A stretch of 64,000 nt of DNA, taken from the NCBI RefSeq assembly GCF_026342435.1, contig NZ_JAPEMT010000005.1, positions 481,397 to 545,396 on the forward strand, written 5' to 3'. This document shows positions 32,940 to 41,856 of the stretch, one piece after another. The stretch's first letter is position 1. Every line of letters starts with the position of its first letter. The DNA comes from Streptomyces sp. NBC_00237 (GTDB taxonomy: Bacteria; Actinomycetota; Actinomycetes; Streptomycetales; Streptomycetaceae). The notes under the pieces were generated by a model. The model saw only the letters and a program-made list of their open reading frames with translations, was not told the DNA's origin and searched no databases. The position numbers were made by a program, and so were the translations under genes.

Positions 32940-34829
32940 TCAGTCGCCCAGCACCCGCACGTCCGACTCCTTCACGTACCCGATCCGGTGCCCGTACTGG
33001 ATCTCGTAGTACTCCTCCGTGCCCCGGACCACTCGCCCCGGCTTCCCGTAGTCCTTCGCGTAGAAGTACTCGCCGGGCACACGTTCCCCGACGACGTACC
33101 GCTGACCTGCCAGAACGCGGTACGTCAGCGGGACGACCGGCTGTACGGGCACGTCCGCCGGGTACGCGGACGCCTCCGGATAGGCCCTGCCGTACACCGG
33201 CACCGACTCCAGCCCCTCCCGCGCGGTGAGCAGCCGGCCCTCCGTGTTCACCGCGGTCGGCCGCTCCGCCGGATTGTGGAACCAGACCTTCTGGCCGAGG
33301 TACCAGATCGCCGTCCACTCCCCGCGCCGCTCCGCCACCGCGAAGCTCTGGCCGGTGGAGGCACGGGCCCCCGTGTCGTTGACGCCGGTCGTCGAGTCCG
33401 TGCCCCGCCCGATGTCCCTGACCAGCGGAGCCGCCGCGTCCGGCGCGGTGTGCAGCCGGACCGCGCCCGACGCGTGCTCAGGGCACGGCTCGGCGGGCTT
33501 CTTCCCGCAACCGGTGTACGGCGGGCGGTGCGCCGCGTACGGGGGGCGCACGGTCACCACCGCGCTGTCCGGCCCCGCCGTCGGCACGAAGGGCTTGCCC
33601 AGCAGCTCGAAGTAGTGCGCCCAGTCCCAGTACGGACCGGGGTCGGTGTGCATGCCGCGCACCGCCTCCGGGGTCCCTCCGGGCACGTTGTCGTGGCCGA
33701 TGACGTGCTGCCGGTCGAGCGGGATGTCGTACTTCGCCGCCAGGTACCGGGTGAGCCGGGCCGACGACCGGTACATGGCCTCGGTGTACCAGGCGTCCGG
33801 TGCGGTCAGGATCCCCTCGTGCTCCAGGCCGACCGACTTGGCGTTCGTGTACCAGTTCCCGGCGTGCCAGGCGACGTCCTTCAGCGGTACGTGCTGGGCG
33901 ACGTGCCCGTCAAAGGAGCGCAGGGTGTACTGCCAGGAGACGTAGTCGGGCTTCTGGACGAGCCGCAGCGCGGTCTTCCAGGACCCCTCCGTGTCGTGCA
34001 CGACGATGTAGTCGACACTGGCGTCACGGTCGCGGTCAGCCAGGTCGTGATTGCCGTAGTCCCCGTCCGACGACCCGTCAAGTTTCTTGTACGGGGCGGG
34101 AATCCACTCGCAGGAGACGGAGAGCGGACACTCCACGGGACCGGTGTGCGGCGCGCCCCCGGCGCCGGCGAAAGAGGCGGCGTTACGGTCCGCGTCCACC
34201 GGTGCGGCCAGTGCCACGCGCTGTCCGTCGTCGTTCGTACGGTGCTGACCCGCCCGCATCACCGCGTACACCTCGTCCGTGTATGTCCGGGCCGCCGAGG
34301 GCTCCTGTGCCCCGGAGAACAGGGCGATCGCCTCACGCCAGCGGGCCGGATCGGCGCTCGGGGCCCGCCCCACGTGCCGCTGCGCGGCGGCGAGGAGCGC
34401 GGCTCCGCCCCGTACGTTGGCGGCCGGATCGCTGCGCAGCTCCGCCACGGACAGCCCGGTGAGACCTGCCGCCTGCGCCAACATGCCCGCCCCGGCGGCG
34501 AGTTGGGGCGAGGTCGTCCGCTCGTCCGTCAGATGCATCGGGCCGTAACCTCCCCCCACGCTCGGCGCACCCGCGTGCGAGTCCCAGCGCGACTGGAGGT
34601 ACGAGACGGCCAGCAGGACGTCCGCCGGAACGCGGTACCGGGCGGCGGCAGCGGCGAACACGCGTTGCAACGCGTCGGCCTCGGGCGCGGCCACCGGCCG
34701 AGCCTCCCCGACGGGGGCGGAGACGGGAAGGGGTGCGGGGACGTCGGCCGAGGCCGCGAGCGGAGTGAGGGTGAGCAGGAGGGCGGCGGCGGTCGCGACG
34801 CCCCCCGTCCTGGTGGCGGAAAGGTGCAA
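32940..34829 (-). CDS. Secreted N-acetylmuramoyl-L-alanine amidase with N-terminal lysozyme-like helper
   Basis: The 629-residue exported peptidoglycan hydrolase has a signal peptide (VATAAALLLTLTPLAASA), a helical lytic-transglycosylase-like region (about 50-190), and a zinc amidase_2 domain at about 265-420. The Zn-ligand motif VVHDTEG is near 275, then AWHAGNWYTN and VGLEHEG, and the third ligand region HVIGHDNVPGG. The C-terminal part (about 470-629) is a beta-rich, SH3-like cell-wall-binding region. The TTG start is supported by GGAGG six bases upstream. It probably acts in cell-wall turnover. Confidence 0.88.
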   Translation of the reverse strand: MHLSATRTGGVATAAALLLTLTPLAASADVPAPLPVSAPVGEARPVAAPEADALQRVFAAAAARYRVPADVLLAVSYLQSRWDSHAGAPSVGGGYGPMHLTDERTTSPQLAAGAGMLAQAAGLTGLSVAELRSDPAANVRGGAALLAAAQRHVGRAPSADPARWREAIALFSGAQEPSAARTYTDEVYAVMRAGQHRTNDDGQRVALAAPVDADRNAASFAGAGGAPHTGPVECPLSVSCEWIPAPYKKLDGSSDGDYGNHDLADRDRDASVDYIVVHDTEGSWKTALRLVQKPDYVSWQYTLRSFDGHVAQHVPLKDVAWHAGNWYTNAKSVGLEHEGILTAPDAWYTEAMYRSSARLTRYLAAKYDIPLDRQHVIGHDNVPGGTPEAVRGMHTDPGPYWDWAHYFELLGKPFVPTAGPDSAVVTVRPPYAAHRPPYTGCGKKPAEPCPEHASGAVRLHTAPDAAAPLVRDIGRGTDSTTGVNDTGARASTGQSFAVAERRGEWTAIWYLGQKVWFHNPAERPTAVNTEGRLLTAREGLESVPVYGRAYPEASAYPADVPVQPVVPLTYRVLAGQRYVVGERVPGEYFYAKDYGKPGRVVRGTEEYYEIQYGHRIGYVKESDVRVLGD

Positions 34830-35054
34830 GGCGTCCTCCGGTGGCAGGTCAGCGGGCGGCGGAACCGCTCATGATGCCGACCGCAGACCCCCGAACGGCG
34901 CAGGCCCGCCCCGGCCGCGCCGCGTGGCGACGGACCGGGGACGGGCCTCCTGCTCGTCGATTCACCTGCTGGGCAAGGGGATGCACGTGCCCACCGGGGT
35001 GTTCCTTCGGACTGGCGTACGCCACCTGATCGGACGATACGACGACAGTCCTGG

Positions 35055-35070
35055 CCCCCTCCCGAGGGGG
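35055..35070 (-). terminator. Hairpin terminator of the GlsB-like gene
   Basis: CCCCCT and AGGGGG form a six-pair stem around a CCCG loop, directly after the stop codon at 35072 in the direction of transcription. Confidence 0.55.
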
Positions 35071-35071
35071 A

Positions 35072-35335
35072 TCAGCCCTTGCGCCCCGCGACCACGCGGT
35101 AGAGGGCCAGCACGATCACCGAACCGATGACCGCCGCGACCCACGTCGACAGGGAGAAGAAGCCGTTGATCGACTCGACCCCGAAGATCACCTTGCCGAG
35201 CCAGCCGCCCAGCAGACCGCCCACGATGCCGATCAGCATGGTCACCAGGCAGCCGCCCGGGTCCTTGCCCGGCATCAGGGCCTTGGCGATGGCTCCGGCG
35301 AGCAGCCCGATCAGAATCCACGCGATGATGCCCAC
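35072..35335 (-). CDS. GlsB/YeaQ/YmgE family small membrane protein
   Basis: The 87-residue protein has three membrane helices (IIAWILIGLLAGAIAKALM, LVTMLIGIVGGLLGGWLG and WVAAVIGSVIVLALYRVVAG) joined by the family's PGKDPGG loop. Such transglycosylase-associated proteins are induced by envelope or oxidative stress, and their mechanism is unknown. GTG at 35335 is preceded by GGAGG. A long perfect hairpin lies just upstream of its leader. Confidence 0.9.
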   Translation of the reverse strand: MGIIAWILIGLLAGAIAKALMPGKDPGGCLVTMLIGIVGGLLGGWLGKVIFGVESINGFFSLSTWVAAVIGSVIVLALYRVVAGRKG

Positions 35336-35357
35336 AGTGTTCCTACCTCCGTACGAA

Positions 35358-35386
35358 AAGAGCTCCGGTGTCCGACCGGAGCTCTT
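35358..35386 (-). terminator. Perfect 12-bp hairpin in the leader between the kinase gene and the GlsB-like gene
   Basis: AAGAGCTCCGGT (35358-35369) and ACCGGAGCTCTT (35375-35386) are perfect complements around a five-base loop, and the stem is flanked by A and T runs. It lies 228 bases beyond the kinase gene and 22 bases before the GlsB-like start codon, so it may terminate the former or attenuate the latter. Confidence 0.65.
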
Positions 35387-35613
35387 CCCTGCTTTCCCCG
35401 TACCGGCGGCCGAAACGCACCATCACCGGCAAAGTCGCACGTTCGACGCAGAAAGGGCCGAAGGTCCCCCATGCAACAGGACCTCCGACCCGCAGCCACC
35501 CGTACCCGGCACACGGACAGCGCGGAGGGCAGCGCCCGCGCCCAGGCACTGCCCTCCGCCCTTCCCCTCCACCGCCGCCCCGCCCCGACCGCACCGGTCC
35601 GGGTCTCAGGGGC

Positions 35614-36735
35614 TCAGCGGGTGCCCACCGCCGCACGCACCGCACGTCGGGTCAGCGCGCAGTCGTCGTGCAGCCTGCGCAGCAGCAGCCGCTGCTCCTC
35701 GCCCGGGGAGATTCCCGAGCCGCCGAGCACGCCTGCCGGAGGGGCCTCGCGCATCGTGCGCTGCACCTTCGCCTCGTAGTTGCGGACCTCCCGCGTCGTC
35801 ACGAGCATCAGATTCACCAGGAACGCGTCCCGGGCCGCCGTGCCCGCCGCCTGCGCCAGCTGGCTGATCTGACGGCGTGCCACCGGGGAGGCGTCGCCGA
35901 GGACCATCCAGAGGGTCGCCAGGTCGTACCCCGGCAGATACCAGCCCGCATGCTCCCAATCGACCAGCACTGGACCGGCCGGCGAGAGGATCATGTTGGA
36001 GAGCAGGGCATCGCCGTGGCAGAACTGCCAGGGGAGCGAGGACCGGGAGATGCCGTGCAGCAGTTTCTGCAGGTCACCCAGGTCGCGGTCGGTGAACAGG
36101 CCCAGCGCGTGGTACTCGGTGAGCCGCCTGCCGTAGTCGAGGGGCTGGCCGAACATCTCGCTCGGCGGCCGCCAGTGGTTGAGCTTGTCGATCGCGCCGA
36201 GGGCGGCCCGGACGTCGGCACGCGGGGGAGCCTCTGCCGGGTGTCGCGTCAGGGCCGCCGCCCGGCCCGGCAACCGTTCGATCACCAGTGTGCAGTTGTC
36301 GGGGTCCGCGGAGATCAGCCGGGGCACCCGCACCGGTGGACGGTGCCGGACGAAGGCGCGATAGACAGCTATCTCGTGCCGGAACCGCTCGGCGGACCGG
36401 TCGGACTGGTCGAGTAAACACTTCGCGACCGCGGTCGTACGGCCTACCGTGCCGACGAGCAGGACGGAACGCCTGCTGCGGCGCAGTACCTGCACCGGAT
36501 GGAACTCCGGGCAGATCCGGTGCACCGAGGCGAGAGCTGACCGCAGTTGCGCGCCCTGGGGGCCGGACAAGTCGAGTCTCCCGCTGAGCGGTTGGGATCC
36601 GGGCCCTGCCGCACGCCGCGCCCGCCCGGTGCCCGCCGCTGCGGCGTGGTGCGGATCGAGATACGGTCCACTGCCCGTCACCAGCGGACGGTGCGGCCGG
36701 GGCGGGGCGGACACGGAGGACGGTGCTGTGTACAT
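35614..36735 (-). CDS. Aminoglycoside-phosphotransferase-family kinase
   Basis: The 373-residue protein has a kinase fold of the APH/choline-kinase type. The catalytic Brenner motif is CHGDALLSNMI near residue 245, followed by the metal-binding VDWEHAG near 260. The lysine strand AVAKCLLDQ and the glutamate helix ERFRHEIAVYRAF lie near 105-125. Substrate class cannot be told from sequence, and antibiotic resistance is not implied. The first 55 residues are Pro/Ala-rich, so the real start may be internal. It is divergent from the NsdA-like gene. Confidence 0.82.
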   Translation of the reverse strand: MYTAPSSVSAPPRPHRPLVTGSGPYLDPHHAAAAGTGRARRAAGPGSQPLSGRLDLSGPQGAQLRSALASVHRICPEFHPVQVLRRSRRSVLLVGTVGRTTAVAKCLLDQSDRSAERFRHEIAVYRAFVRHRPPVRVPRLISADPDNCTLVIERLPGRAAALTRHPAEAPPRADVRAALGAIDKLNHWRPPSEMFGQPLDYGRRLTEYHALGLFTDRDLGDLQKLLHGISRSSLPWQFCHGDALLSNMILSPAGPVLVDWEHAGWYLPGYDLATLWMVLGDASPVARRQISQLAQAAGTAARDAFLVNLMLVTTREVRNYEAKVQRTMREAPPAGVLGGSGISPGEEQRLLLRRLHDDCALTRRAVRAAVGTR

Positions 36736-36878
36736 GGGGGTACAGGTCCCTTCGTGTGCCGACGAGTTGCGTGCGCCACCCGCCCCGGCGGACGGTCCGC
36801 ACCCTGGGGAGTGCGAGCCGGCTGCCGGGCCGGGGTGGCGCTCTCTTACCTAAGACCCGCCCGCGGGTGGCACACCAT

Positions 36879-36908
36879 CTGGCGCACCCTGGCGAACCCT
36901 GGCGAATA
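36879..36908. repeat. Three tandem 10-bp repeats in the NsdA-like promoter
   Basis: CTGGCGCACC, CTGGCGAACC and CTGGCGAATA follow each other without gaps, ending 59 bases before the GTG start. The 10-bp period places each copy on the same face of the helix, as expected for adjacent regulator sites. Confidence 0.55.
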
Positions 36909-36967
36909 GTCGCGACGCATATCGCGGCGCGTTAATGTCAAGTCAGCCGAGAACCTGGGGGCTTGAC

Positions 36968-38464
36968 GTGAGCGGTGAACCCAACACCCGCCTGAACGAC
37001 CTGTTCGGACTGACCGGATGGTCCAAGGGCGAACTCGCGAGAATGGTGAACCGGAAGGCGGCGGCCATGGGCCACCCCCAACTGGCCACCGACACTTCGC
37101 GGGTCAGGCGCTGGATCGACATGGGGGAGTCCCCCCGCGATCCCGTACCAAGGGTGCTGGAAGCCCTGTTCACCGAGCGGCTCGGCCGTGTCGTGACCAT
37201 CGAGGACCTCGGGTTCACTCGCCATGGCCGCACGGGACGACGACGGGCCCCGGGCAAGACCGAGCACCCCGACGGCGTGCCGTGGACGTCCGAGCAACTG
37301 GCCGAGATCCTCTCCGAATTCACGGGAATGGACCTCATGCTCAACCGACGCGGCCTGGTGGGCGCGGGCGCCGCGCTCGCCGCCGGCTCCGCACTGACCA
37401 GCGCCATGTACGACTGGCTGCACACCGATCCGAAGCTCGCGGCCGACGGGCCGCGCATCAACGACCCCCTGCACGTGGAACGCGCCGGGTACGACCTGTA
37501 CGAAGCGGCCCCGGTGGGGGCGGACGAGATCACCGCACTGGAGCGCTCGGTCGACGTCTTCCGCGCCTGGGACGCCTCACGTGGCGGCGGTCTCCAGCGC
37601 AAGGCGGTCGTCGGCCAGCTCAACGAGGTGGGCGGCATGCTCGCCTACCGTCAACCCGCTCATCTGCAAAGGAGGTTGTGGGGAGTGGCGGCCAACCTGG
37701 CGGTCCTCGCCGGGTGGATGTCGCACGACGTCGGCCTGGAACCCACCGCGCAGAAGTACTTCGTCATCGCCGCGCACGCGGCCCGCGAGGGGGGAGACCG
37801 CCCGCGCGCCGGCGAAGCGTTGTCCCGGGCCGCCCGGCAGATGGTGCACCTCGGCAAGCCCGACGACGCACTGGACCTGATGAAGCTCGCCACGTCCGGC
37901 TCCGGCGAACAGGCCCTGCCCCGCACGCGCGCCATGCTGCACACCATCGAAGCCTGGGCGCAGGCTTCCATGGGGCAGGGCCAGGCGATGCGGCGCACCC
38001 TCGGCGAGGCCGAGGAACTGTTCGTCTCCGACGACGGCAGGACACCGCCGCCGAGCTGGATGCAGATGTTCGACGAGGCGGACCTGCACGGCATGCAGGC
38101 GCTGGCGTTCCGTACGCTCGCCGAGCACGAACCGGCGGCGGCGGTCATCGCCCAGCGGCACGCCAGGCTCGCCCTGGAGCTGCGCCCCGAAGGACGTCAG
38201 CGCTCCAAGCTCTTCGACCACATCTCGATGGCCTCGGCCTGCTTCATCGGCAACGACCCCGACCAGGCCGACCGGTACGCCCGGCTCGCCCTGAACTCGA
38301 TGGGGGAGACCTCCTCGCACCGCACCTGGGACCGGCTGCGCAGCATGTACCGGCTCACCTCGCAGTACGCGGACTACCCCATGATCGACGACCTGCGCAA
38401 GGAACTGGAGCGTGTGATGCCGAAGAAGGCGAACGGGACCAGGGGGGCGGGGACGGCCGTCTAG
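36968..38464 (+). CDS. nsdA: NsdA-like regulator of differentiation (TPR protein)
   Basis: The 498-residue cytoplasmic protein starts at GTG 36968 (SGEPNTRLNDLFGLTGWSK) after a GGGGG site. An N-terminal XRE-like segment includes TSRVRRWIDMGESPRDPVPRVLEALF, and a hydrophobic stretch GLVGAGAALAAGSAL occurs near 135. The rest is TPR-type helical repeats, among them LWGVAANLAVLAGWMSHD and REGGDRPRAGEALSRAARQM. In length and layout it matches NsdA of Streptomyces coelicolor, which represses sporulation and antibiotic production. Paralogues exist in the genus, so the symbol is provisional. Confidence 0.7.
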   Translation: MSGEPNTRLNDLFGLTGWSKGELARMVNRKAAAMGHPQLATDTSRVRRWIDMGESPRDPVPRVLEALFTERLGRVVTIEDLGFTRHGRTGRRRAPGKTEHPDGVPWTSEQLAEILSEFTGMDLMLNRRGLVGAGAALAAGSALTSAMYDWLHTDPKLAADGPRINDPLHVERAGYDLYEAAPVGADEITALERSVDVFRAWDASRGGGLQRKAVVGQLNEVGGMLAYRQPAHLQRRLWGVAANLAVLAGWMSHDVGLEPTAQKYFVIAAHAAREGGDRPRAGEALSRAARQMVHLGKPDDALDLMKLATSGSGEQALPRTRAMLHTIEAWAQASMGQGQAMRRTLGEAEELFVSDDGRTPPPSWMQMFDEADLHGMQALAFRTLAEHEPAAAVIAQRHARLALELRPEGRQRSKLFDHISMASACFIGNDPDQADRYARLALNSMGETSSHRTWDRLRSMYRLTSQYADYPMIDDLRKELERVMPKKANGTRGAGTAV

Positions 38465-38509
38465 CGGCCCGTCCGACTCACTCACCTCACTCACCGCAAC
38501 GAGCCGATC

Positions 38510-38525
38510 CCGTACCGAGGTACGG
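38510..38525. terminator. Short palindromic hairpin between convergent genes
   Basis: CCGTACC-GA-GGTACGG lies between the NsdA-like gene (+) and the phosphatase gene (-). The stem is perfect but the loop is tight, so a role as a bidirectional terminator is tentative. Confidence 0.35.
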
Positions 38526-38558
38526 CGAGCGACTGCGGCCGACGGCTGCGACGGACTG

Positions 38559-40037
38559 CTACGCGCCGACCCTGGCGATCAGCACACAGGCGTCTTCCTC
38601 GCGCTCCGTCTCGCCGAACTCCTCCAGCACCAGCCGCACGCACTCGCGTGCACTGTGGGCGCCGGCGAACCGGGAGGCGAGGGACAGCAGCCTGCTCCGG
38701 CACTCGTCGTCCGTCGCGCTGCGCCGGGACAGTCCGTCCGTGTGGAGGAGCAGCAGGTCACCAGCCCGGAGGGTCACTTCGGCCTGCTCGTACGCGGCAC
38801 CGCTCGCCGCACCGAGCAGTCCGAGCAGGGCACCGCGCGGCGGGGTCAGCGGCTGTCCCCGGCCGTCGCGGAACAGCAGCGGGGCGGGATGTCCGGCCTG
38901 CGCCCAGGTGAGGAGGCGGGTCGCGGGATCGTACTGACAGCACACGGCGCTGCCGGGAGAGGGATGCGGGGAGGTGGTTTCCAGGAGCTGGTTGAGATGG
39001 CCCATCAGGGCCCCCGGCCGCACTCCGGCGAACGCCATGCCGCGCAGCGCGCCCAGCAGCATCGCCATGGAGGAGGTGGCCGTCACGCCGTGACCCGTGA
39101 GCCCGCCGACGGTCAACAGTCGCTGCCCGTCCGGGAGTTCCAACGCGTCGTACCAGTCGCCGCCAACCAGTTCGCCGCTCGCGGAAGGGAGGTAGTACGC
39201 GGCGAGGTCGAGCGCGTCCCCCGCCGGGAGCGGCGGCGAGGCGCCGCGCCAGGCGGGCAGGACCGCTTCCTGGAGCTGTACGGCGACGGTGCGCTCGGCC
39301 TGCGCGAGTCGTCGGGCGTGCTGGAGGGAGTCCACGTTCTCCCGCACCGTGCGCTGGGTGCGGCGCAGGGCGCTCACGTCGCGCAGTACCGCCCACATCG
39401 AGGCGGTGCAGCCGTCGGCGTCGAGAACGGGCTCGCCCATCATGTGCAGCGTGCGGACGGCGCCGTCGCCGTGCCGGACGATGCGGAACTCGCCGTCGAT
39501 CGGCTTCCCGTCGACCAGGCAGTCGGTGACCATCGCCGTCAGCAGGGCCTGGTCGTCGGCCGGCAGCAGGGAGGGCAGTTCGTCCAGCGAGAGCGGGCCG
39601 TCCGCGCGGGTGCGCCCGAAGATCTCGTACAGCTCGTCCGACCAGCTGACCTCGTCGGTCAGGAGGTTCCACTCGGCGCTTCCGACCCGGGAGAGGAGCG
39701 GCACCCGGGCGCCGCCGCCCACGGCTTCGCCACCGGATGCGGCCCCTCGGCCGGCGCGTACCTCCGGATGCTCGGCGGGGGGGAACGAGACGGACGGCAG
39801 TCCGTCCTTCAGCTGCCCCAAGTGGACGCCCAGGTCGTCGAGTTGGCTGACCGCCAGATCGCACAGGGAACGCTGCCAGCGCAGCTGCGCGTCGTCGTCA
39901 CCGAGGTCGAGAGGGGTTTCCCTGCGGACCGCGTCCATGTCCCCGCGCAGCCGACGGGTCTGCGTGATCAGTGCGTCGACCATGCCCCGCTCGGGAGGCT
40001 GCGGCGCGGAGCGATCCGCGAACAGGGGGGACGGCAT
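38559..40037 (-). CDS. PAS-domain SpoIIE-type (PP2C) serine phosphatase
   Basis: The 492-residue protein has a coiled N terminus, a PAS-like domain at about 115-235 (SAEWNLLTDEVSWSDELYEIF), a helical signalling linker and a C-terminal SpoIIE/RsbU phosphatase domain at about 275-490. The metal-binding motifs are LVGGDWYDALEL near 300 and LLLLHTDGLSRR near 440. Such enzymes dephosphorylate anti-anti-sigma factors and so tune alternative sigma factors. The sensed signal is unknown. It lies upstream of nothing obviously related and is convergent with the NsdA-like gene. Confidence 0.87.
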   Translation of the reverse strand: MPSPLFADRSAPQPPERGMVDALITQTRRLRGDMDAVRRETPLDLGDDDAQLRWQRSLCDLAVSQLDDLGVHLGQLKDGLPSVSFPPAEHPEVRAGRGAASGGEAVGGGARVPLLSRVGSAEWNLLTDEVSWSDELYEIFGRTRADGPLSLDELPSLLPADDQALLTAMVTDCLVDGKPIDGEFRIVRHGDGAVRTLHMMGEPVLDADGCTASMWAVLRDVSALRRTQRTVRENVDSLQHARRLAQAERTVAVQLQEAVLPAWRGASPPLPAGDALDLAAYYLPSASGELVGGDWYDALELPDGQRLLTVGGLTGHGVTATSSMAMLLGALRGMAFAGVRPGALMGHLNQLLETTSPHPSPGSAVCCQYDPATRLLTWAQAGHPAPLLFRDGRGQPLTPPRGALLGLLGAASGAAYEQAEVTLRAGDLLLLHTDGLSRRSATDDECRSRLLSLASRFAGAHSARECVRLVLEEFGETEREEDACVLIARVGA

Positions 40038-40205
40038 GGCGTACTCCGATACAGGCAGCGGCCGAAGCGATCAGTACGAGACGGTCTGCGGGAAGTCGAC
40101 CGTTAAGACTTTCGCACAGGGGCAGGGGGCCCGTAAGCGGTTTGGCAACACTCGATCCGGTGGTGCCTCTGGTATATGCCAAAGGCCCTCCGCTGCACCC
40201 GTACG

Positions 40206-41456
40206 TCAGCGCCCCACGCGCCCCGCCCGCCACAGCCGTACGGCCGACAGCCCCGCCGCGACGACCAGCAGCCCATCTCGTACGAACAGGTTGGCGATCG
40301 CCACGGGATCGGCGTCGTCCCTCAACTCCCGGTACAGCAAAGGGAATCCAAGCGTCGTGAACAGACACGCCGCCAGAATCAGCCACACCACGGGCCGCTG
40401 CGAGGTCTCCCGCCGCAACAGACACACAGCGGCCAGACCGACCAGCCAGATGAGGTACTGCGGACTGATCACCCGGCTCGTCACGACGAACAGCAGTACG
40501 GCGGTGAGTGCCGCGTCCGGCAGCATCCAGGGCGCGGACCGCTCCGACCGCAGCCGCCAGTACACGAGCCACCCGAGCGCCAGCACGGTCAGCCCCTGCA
40601 TGACCAGCGACACCGTCTCCACCCCCGGCCCCACGAACTCGTGCGAGCCGTCCTTCGCCTTCCACGTCCCGCTCCACCCGAGGTGCCGGGCGACGTGGAA
40701 GGGCAGCGCCCCCACCGACTCGATCTGGATCCCCCGGGACTTCTGCGCCGTGAGGAACGACAGCGAGTGCGGCATGGTGAGCGCGAACCCGCCGAGCAGC
40801 ACGACTCCCGCGACGGCCGCCGCGATCCACGCCTGTCGGGTACGCCGCCCGCGCTCGGTACCCACGAGCAGCAGCGCCGGCCACACCTTGACCAGCGCTC
40901 CCAGCGCGACCAGCGCCCCGAAGGCACGGTCCGCCCACACCCGTTGCGAGGCGGCGACGGCGAGGGCCGCCATCGCGACGGCCGTGACCTGGAGGTCGAA
41001 CCGGTTCCACGGCACGGTCGACAGCACGGCCAGCGCGACGGCCCACAACCAGGCCGCCCCCGCCGACCGCCCCCGGCGCACCGCAAGCCACACCAGCCCC
41101 GCCATCACCAGGGCGTCCGTCACGGCGGCCGTCACGATGAACGCGAGCCCGTAGTCCATGGCGGGCAGCAGCCCCGGTGCGAGGATCGGCAGGGCCGCCC
41201 CCGGCGGGTACTGCCAGCTGACGTCGTGCGCGGGGAACGCCCCCGACGACAGCACCTCGAACCATCCTCGGTACACGCGGTCGACGGACGGGTCGAGGGT
41301 GCCGTCGCCGTCCAGGGGCGGCAGCTTGAGCGCGGCAGGGACGAGCCAGAGGCGGGTGAGCCCCCAGACGAGGAGGGCGGCCCAGGGGGAGCGGAGGGCG
41401 CGGAAGCGGGGGGAGGGGGTGGCGACCGTCACGGTGCCGGAGCTGCTGCGGGGCAT
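40206..41456 (-). CDS. GT87-family polyprenol-dependent mannosyltransferase-like membrane protein
   Basis: The 416-residue integral membrane protein has about ten helices with an acidic loop after the first one (PPLDGDGTLDPSVDRVYRGWFEV), typical of GT-C transferases, whose Asp-rich loop holds the catalytic base. WQYPPGAALPIL and VKVWPALLLVG fit the GT87 (DUF2029, PimE-like) family, which uses polyprenyl-phosphate-mannose donors in cell-envelope glycan synthesis. The specific acceptor is unknown. It stands upstream of the phosphatase gene on the same strand, with an inverted repeat TTTGGCA/TGCCAAA (40141-40183) in the gap. Confidence 0.82.
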   Translation of the reverse strand: MPRSSSGTVTVATPSPRFRALRSPWAALLVWGLTRLWLVPAALKLPPLDGDGTLDPSVDRVYRGWFEVLSSGAFPAHDVSWQYPPGAALPILAPGLLPAMDYGLAFIVTAAVTDALVMAGLVWLAVRRGRSAGAAWLWAVALAVLSTVPWNRFDLQVTAVAMAALAVAASQRVWADRAFGALVALGALVKVWPALLLVGTERGRRTRQAWIAAAVAGVVLLGGFALTMPHSLSFLTAQKSRGIQIESVGALPFHVARHLGWSGTWKAKDGSHEFVGPGVETVSLVMQGLTVLALGWLVYWRLRSERSAPWMLPDAALTAVLLFVVTSRVISPQYLIWLVGLAAVCLLRRETSQRPVVWLILAACLFTTLGFPLLYRELRDDADPVAIANLFVRDGLLVVAAGLSAVRLWRAGRVGR

Positions 41457-41596
41457 CCCCGCACTCTACGAGGCGGGGCGCGAGCCCAGAACGGCAGGTC
41501 AGGCGGCAGATGCATGGTCGGGGCCGAGTCGGGTACGCGGCGCCGTGTTCATCCCTTTCCCCTTGTCTCCTTGTCTCCGCACGAAAGGACCTCCCC

Positions 41597-41764
41597 ATGG
41601 AAGACCGCCGTCAGGACGGTCCCGAGGAACAGCCCCCGGGAATCCCGCGCGACCTCCCGGACCAGCAGGCCACGCCGGACGACGATCCGAGGGCGGCGGT
41701 GGACGGGCCGGGGCTGGAGGACGCGGACTCCGACGACCGCTCGGTGGAGGAGCCGTCGGGCTGA
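41597..41764 (+). CDS. Small acidic protein of unknown function
   Basis: The 55-residue protein (MEDRRQDGPEEQPPGIPRD...DDRSVEEPSG) is rich in Asp, Glu and Pro and likely disordered. The ATG at 41597 has AAAGGAC eight bases upstream, a decent ribosome site. A frame open further upstream has no such signal. It may be a genus-specific small protein, though a spurious frame cannot be excluded. Confidence 0.45.
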   Translation: MEDRRQDGPEEQPPGIPRDLPDQQATPDDDPRAAVDGPGLEDADSDDRSVEEPSG

Positions 41765-41767
41765 CCG

Positions 41768-41804
41768 CAGAGGGAGGGGAGCCTGACAACAGAGGGAGGG
41801 GAGC
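41768..41804. repeat. 15-bp exact direct repeat
   Basis: CAGAGGGAGGGGAGC occurs at 41768-41782 and 41790-41804, just after the small acidic gene. Confidence 0.6.
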
Positions 41805-41813
41805 GCAGCGGCG

Positions 41814-41840
41814 GCCCCGCTGTCCGGGGGTGAGCGGGGC
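41814..41840. terminator. Bidirectional terminator hairpin
   Basis: GCCCCGCT (41814-41821) and AGCGGGGC (41833-41840) pair perfectly around an 11-base loop between two convergent genes. Confidence 0.55.
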
Positions 41841-41856
41841 TCGCCCGGGGCGAGGG

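Noticed and set aside
35614..36735. Aminoglycoside resistance gene
   Set aside because: The kinase fold and catalytic motif are shared by many non-resistance kinases; nothing here indicates an antibiotic substrate.
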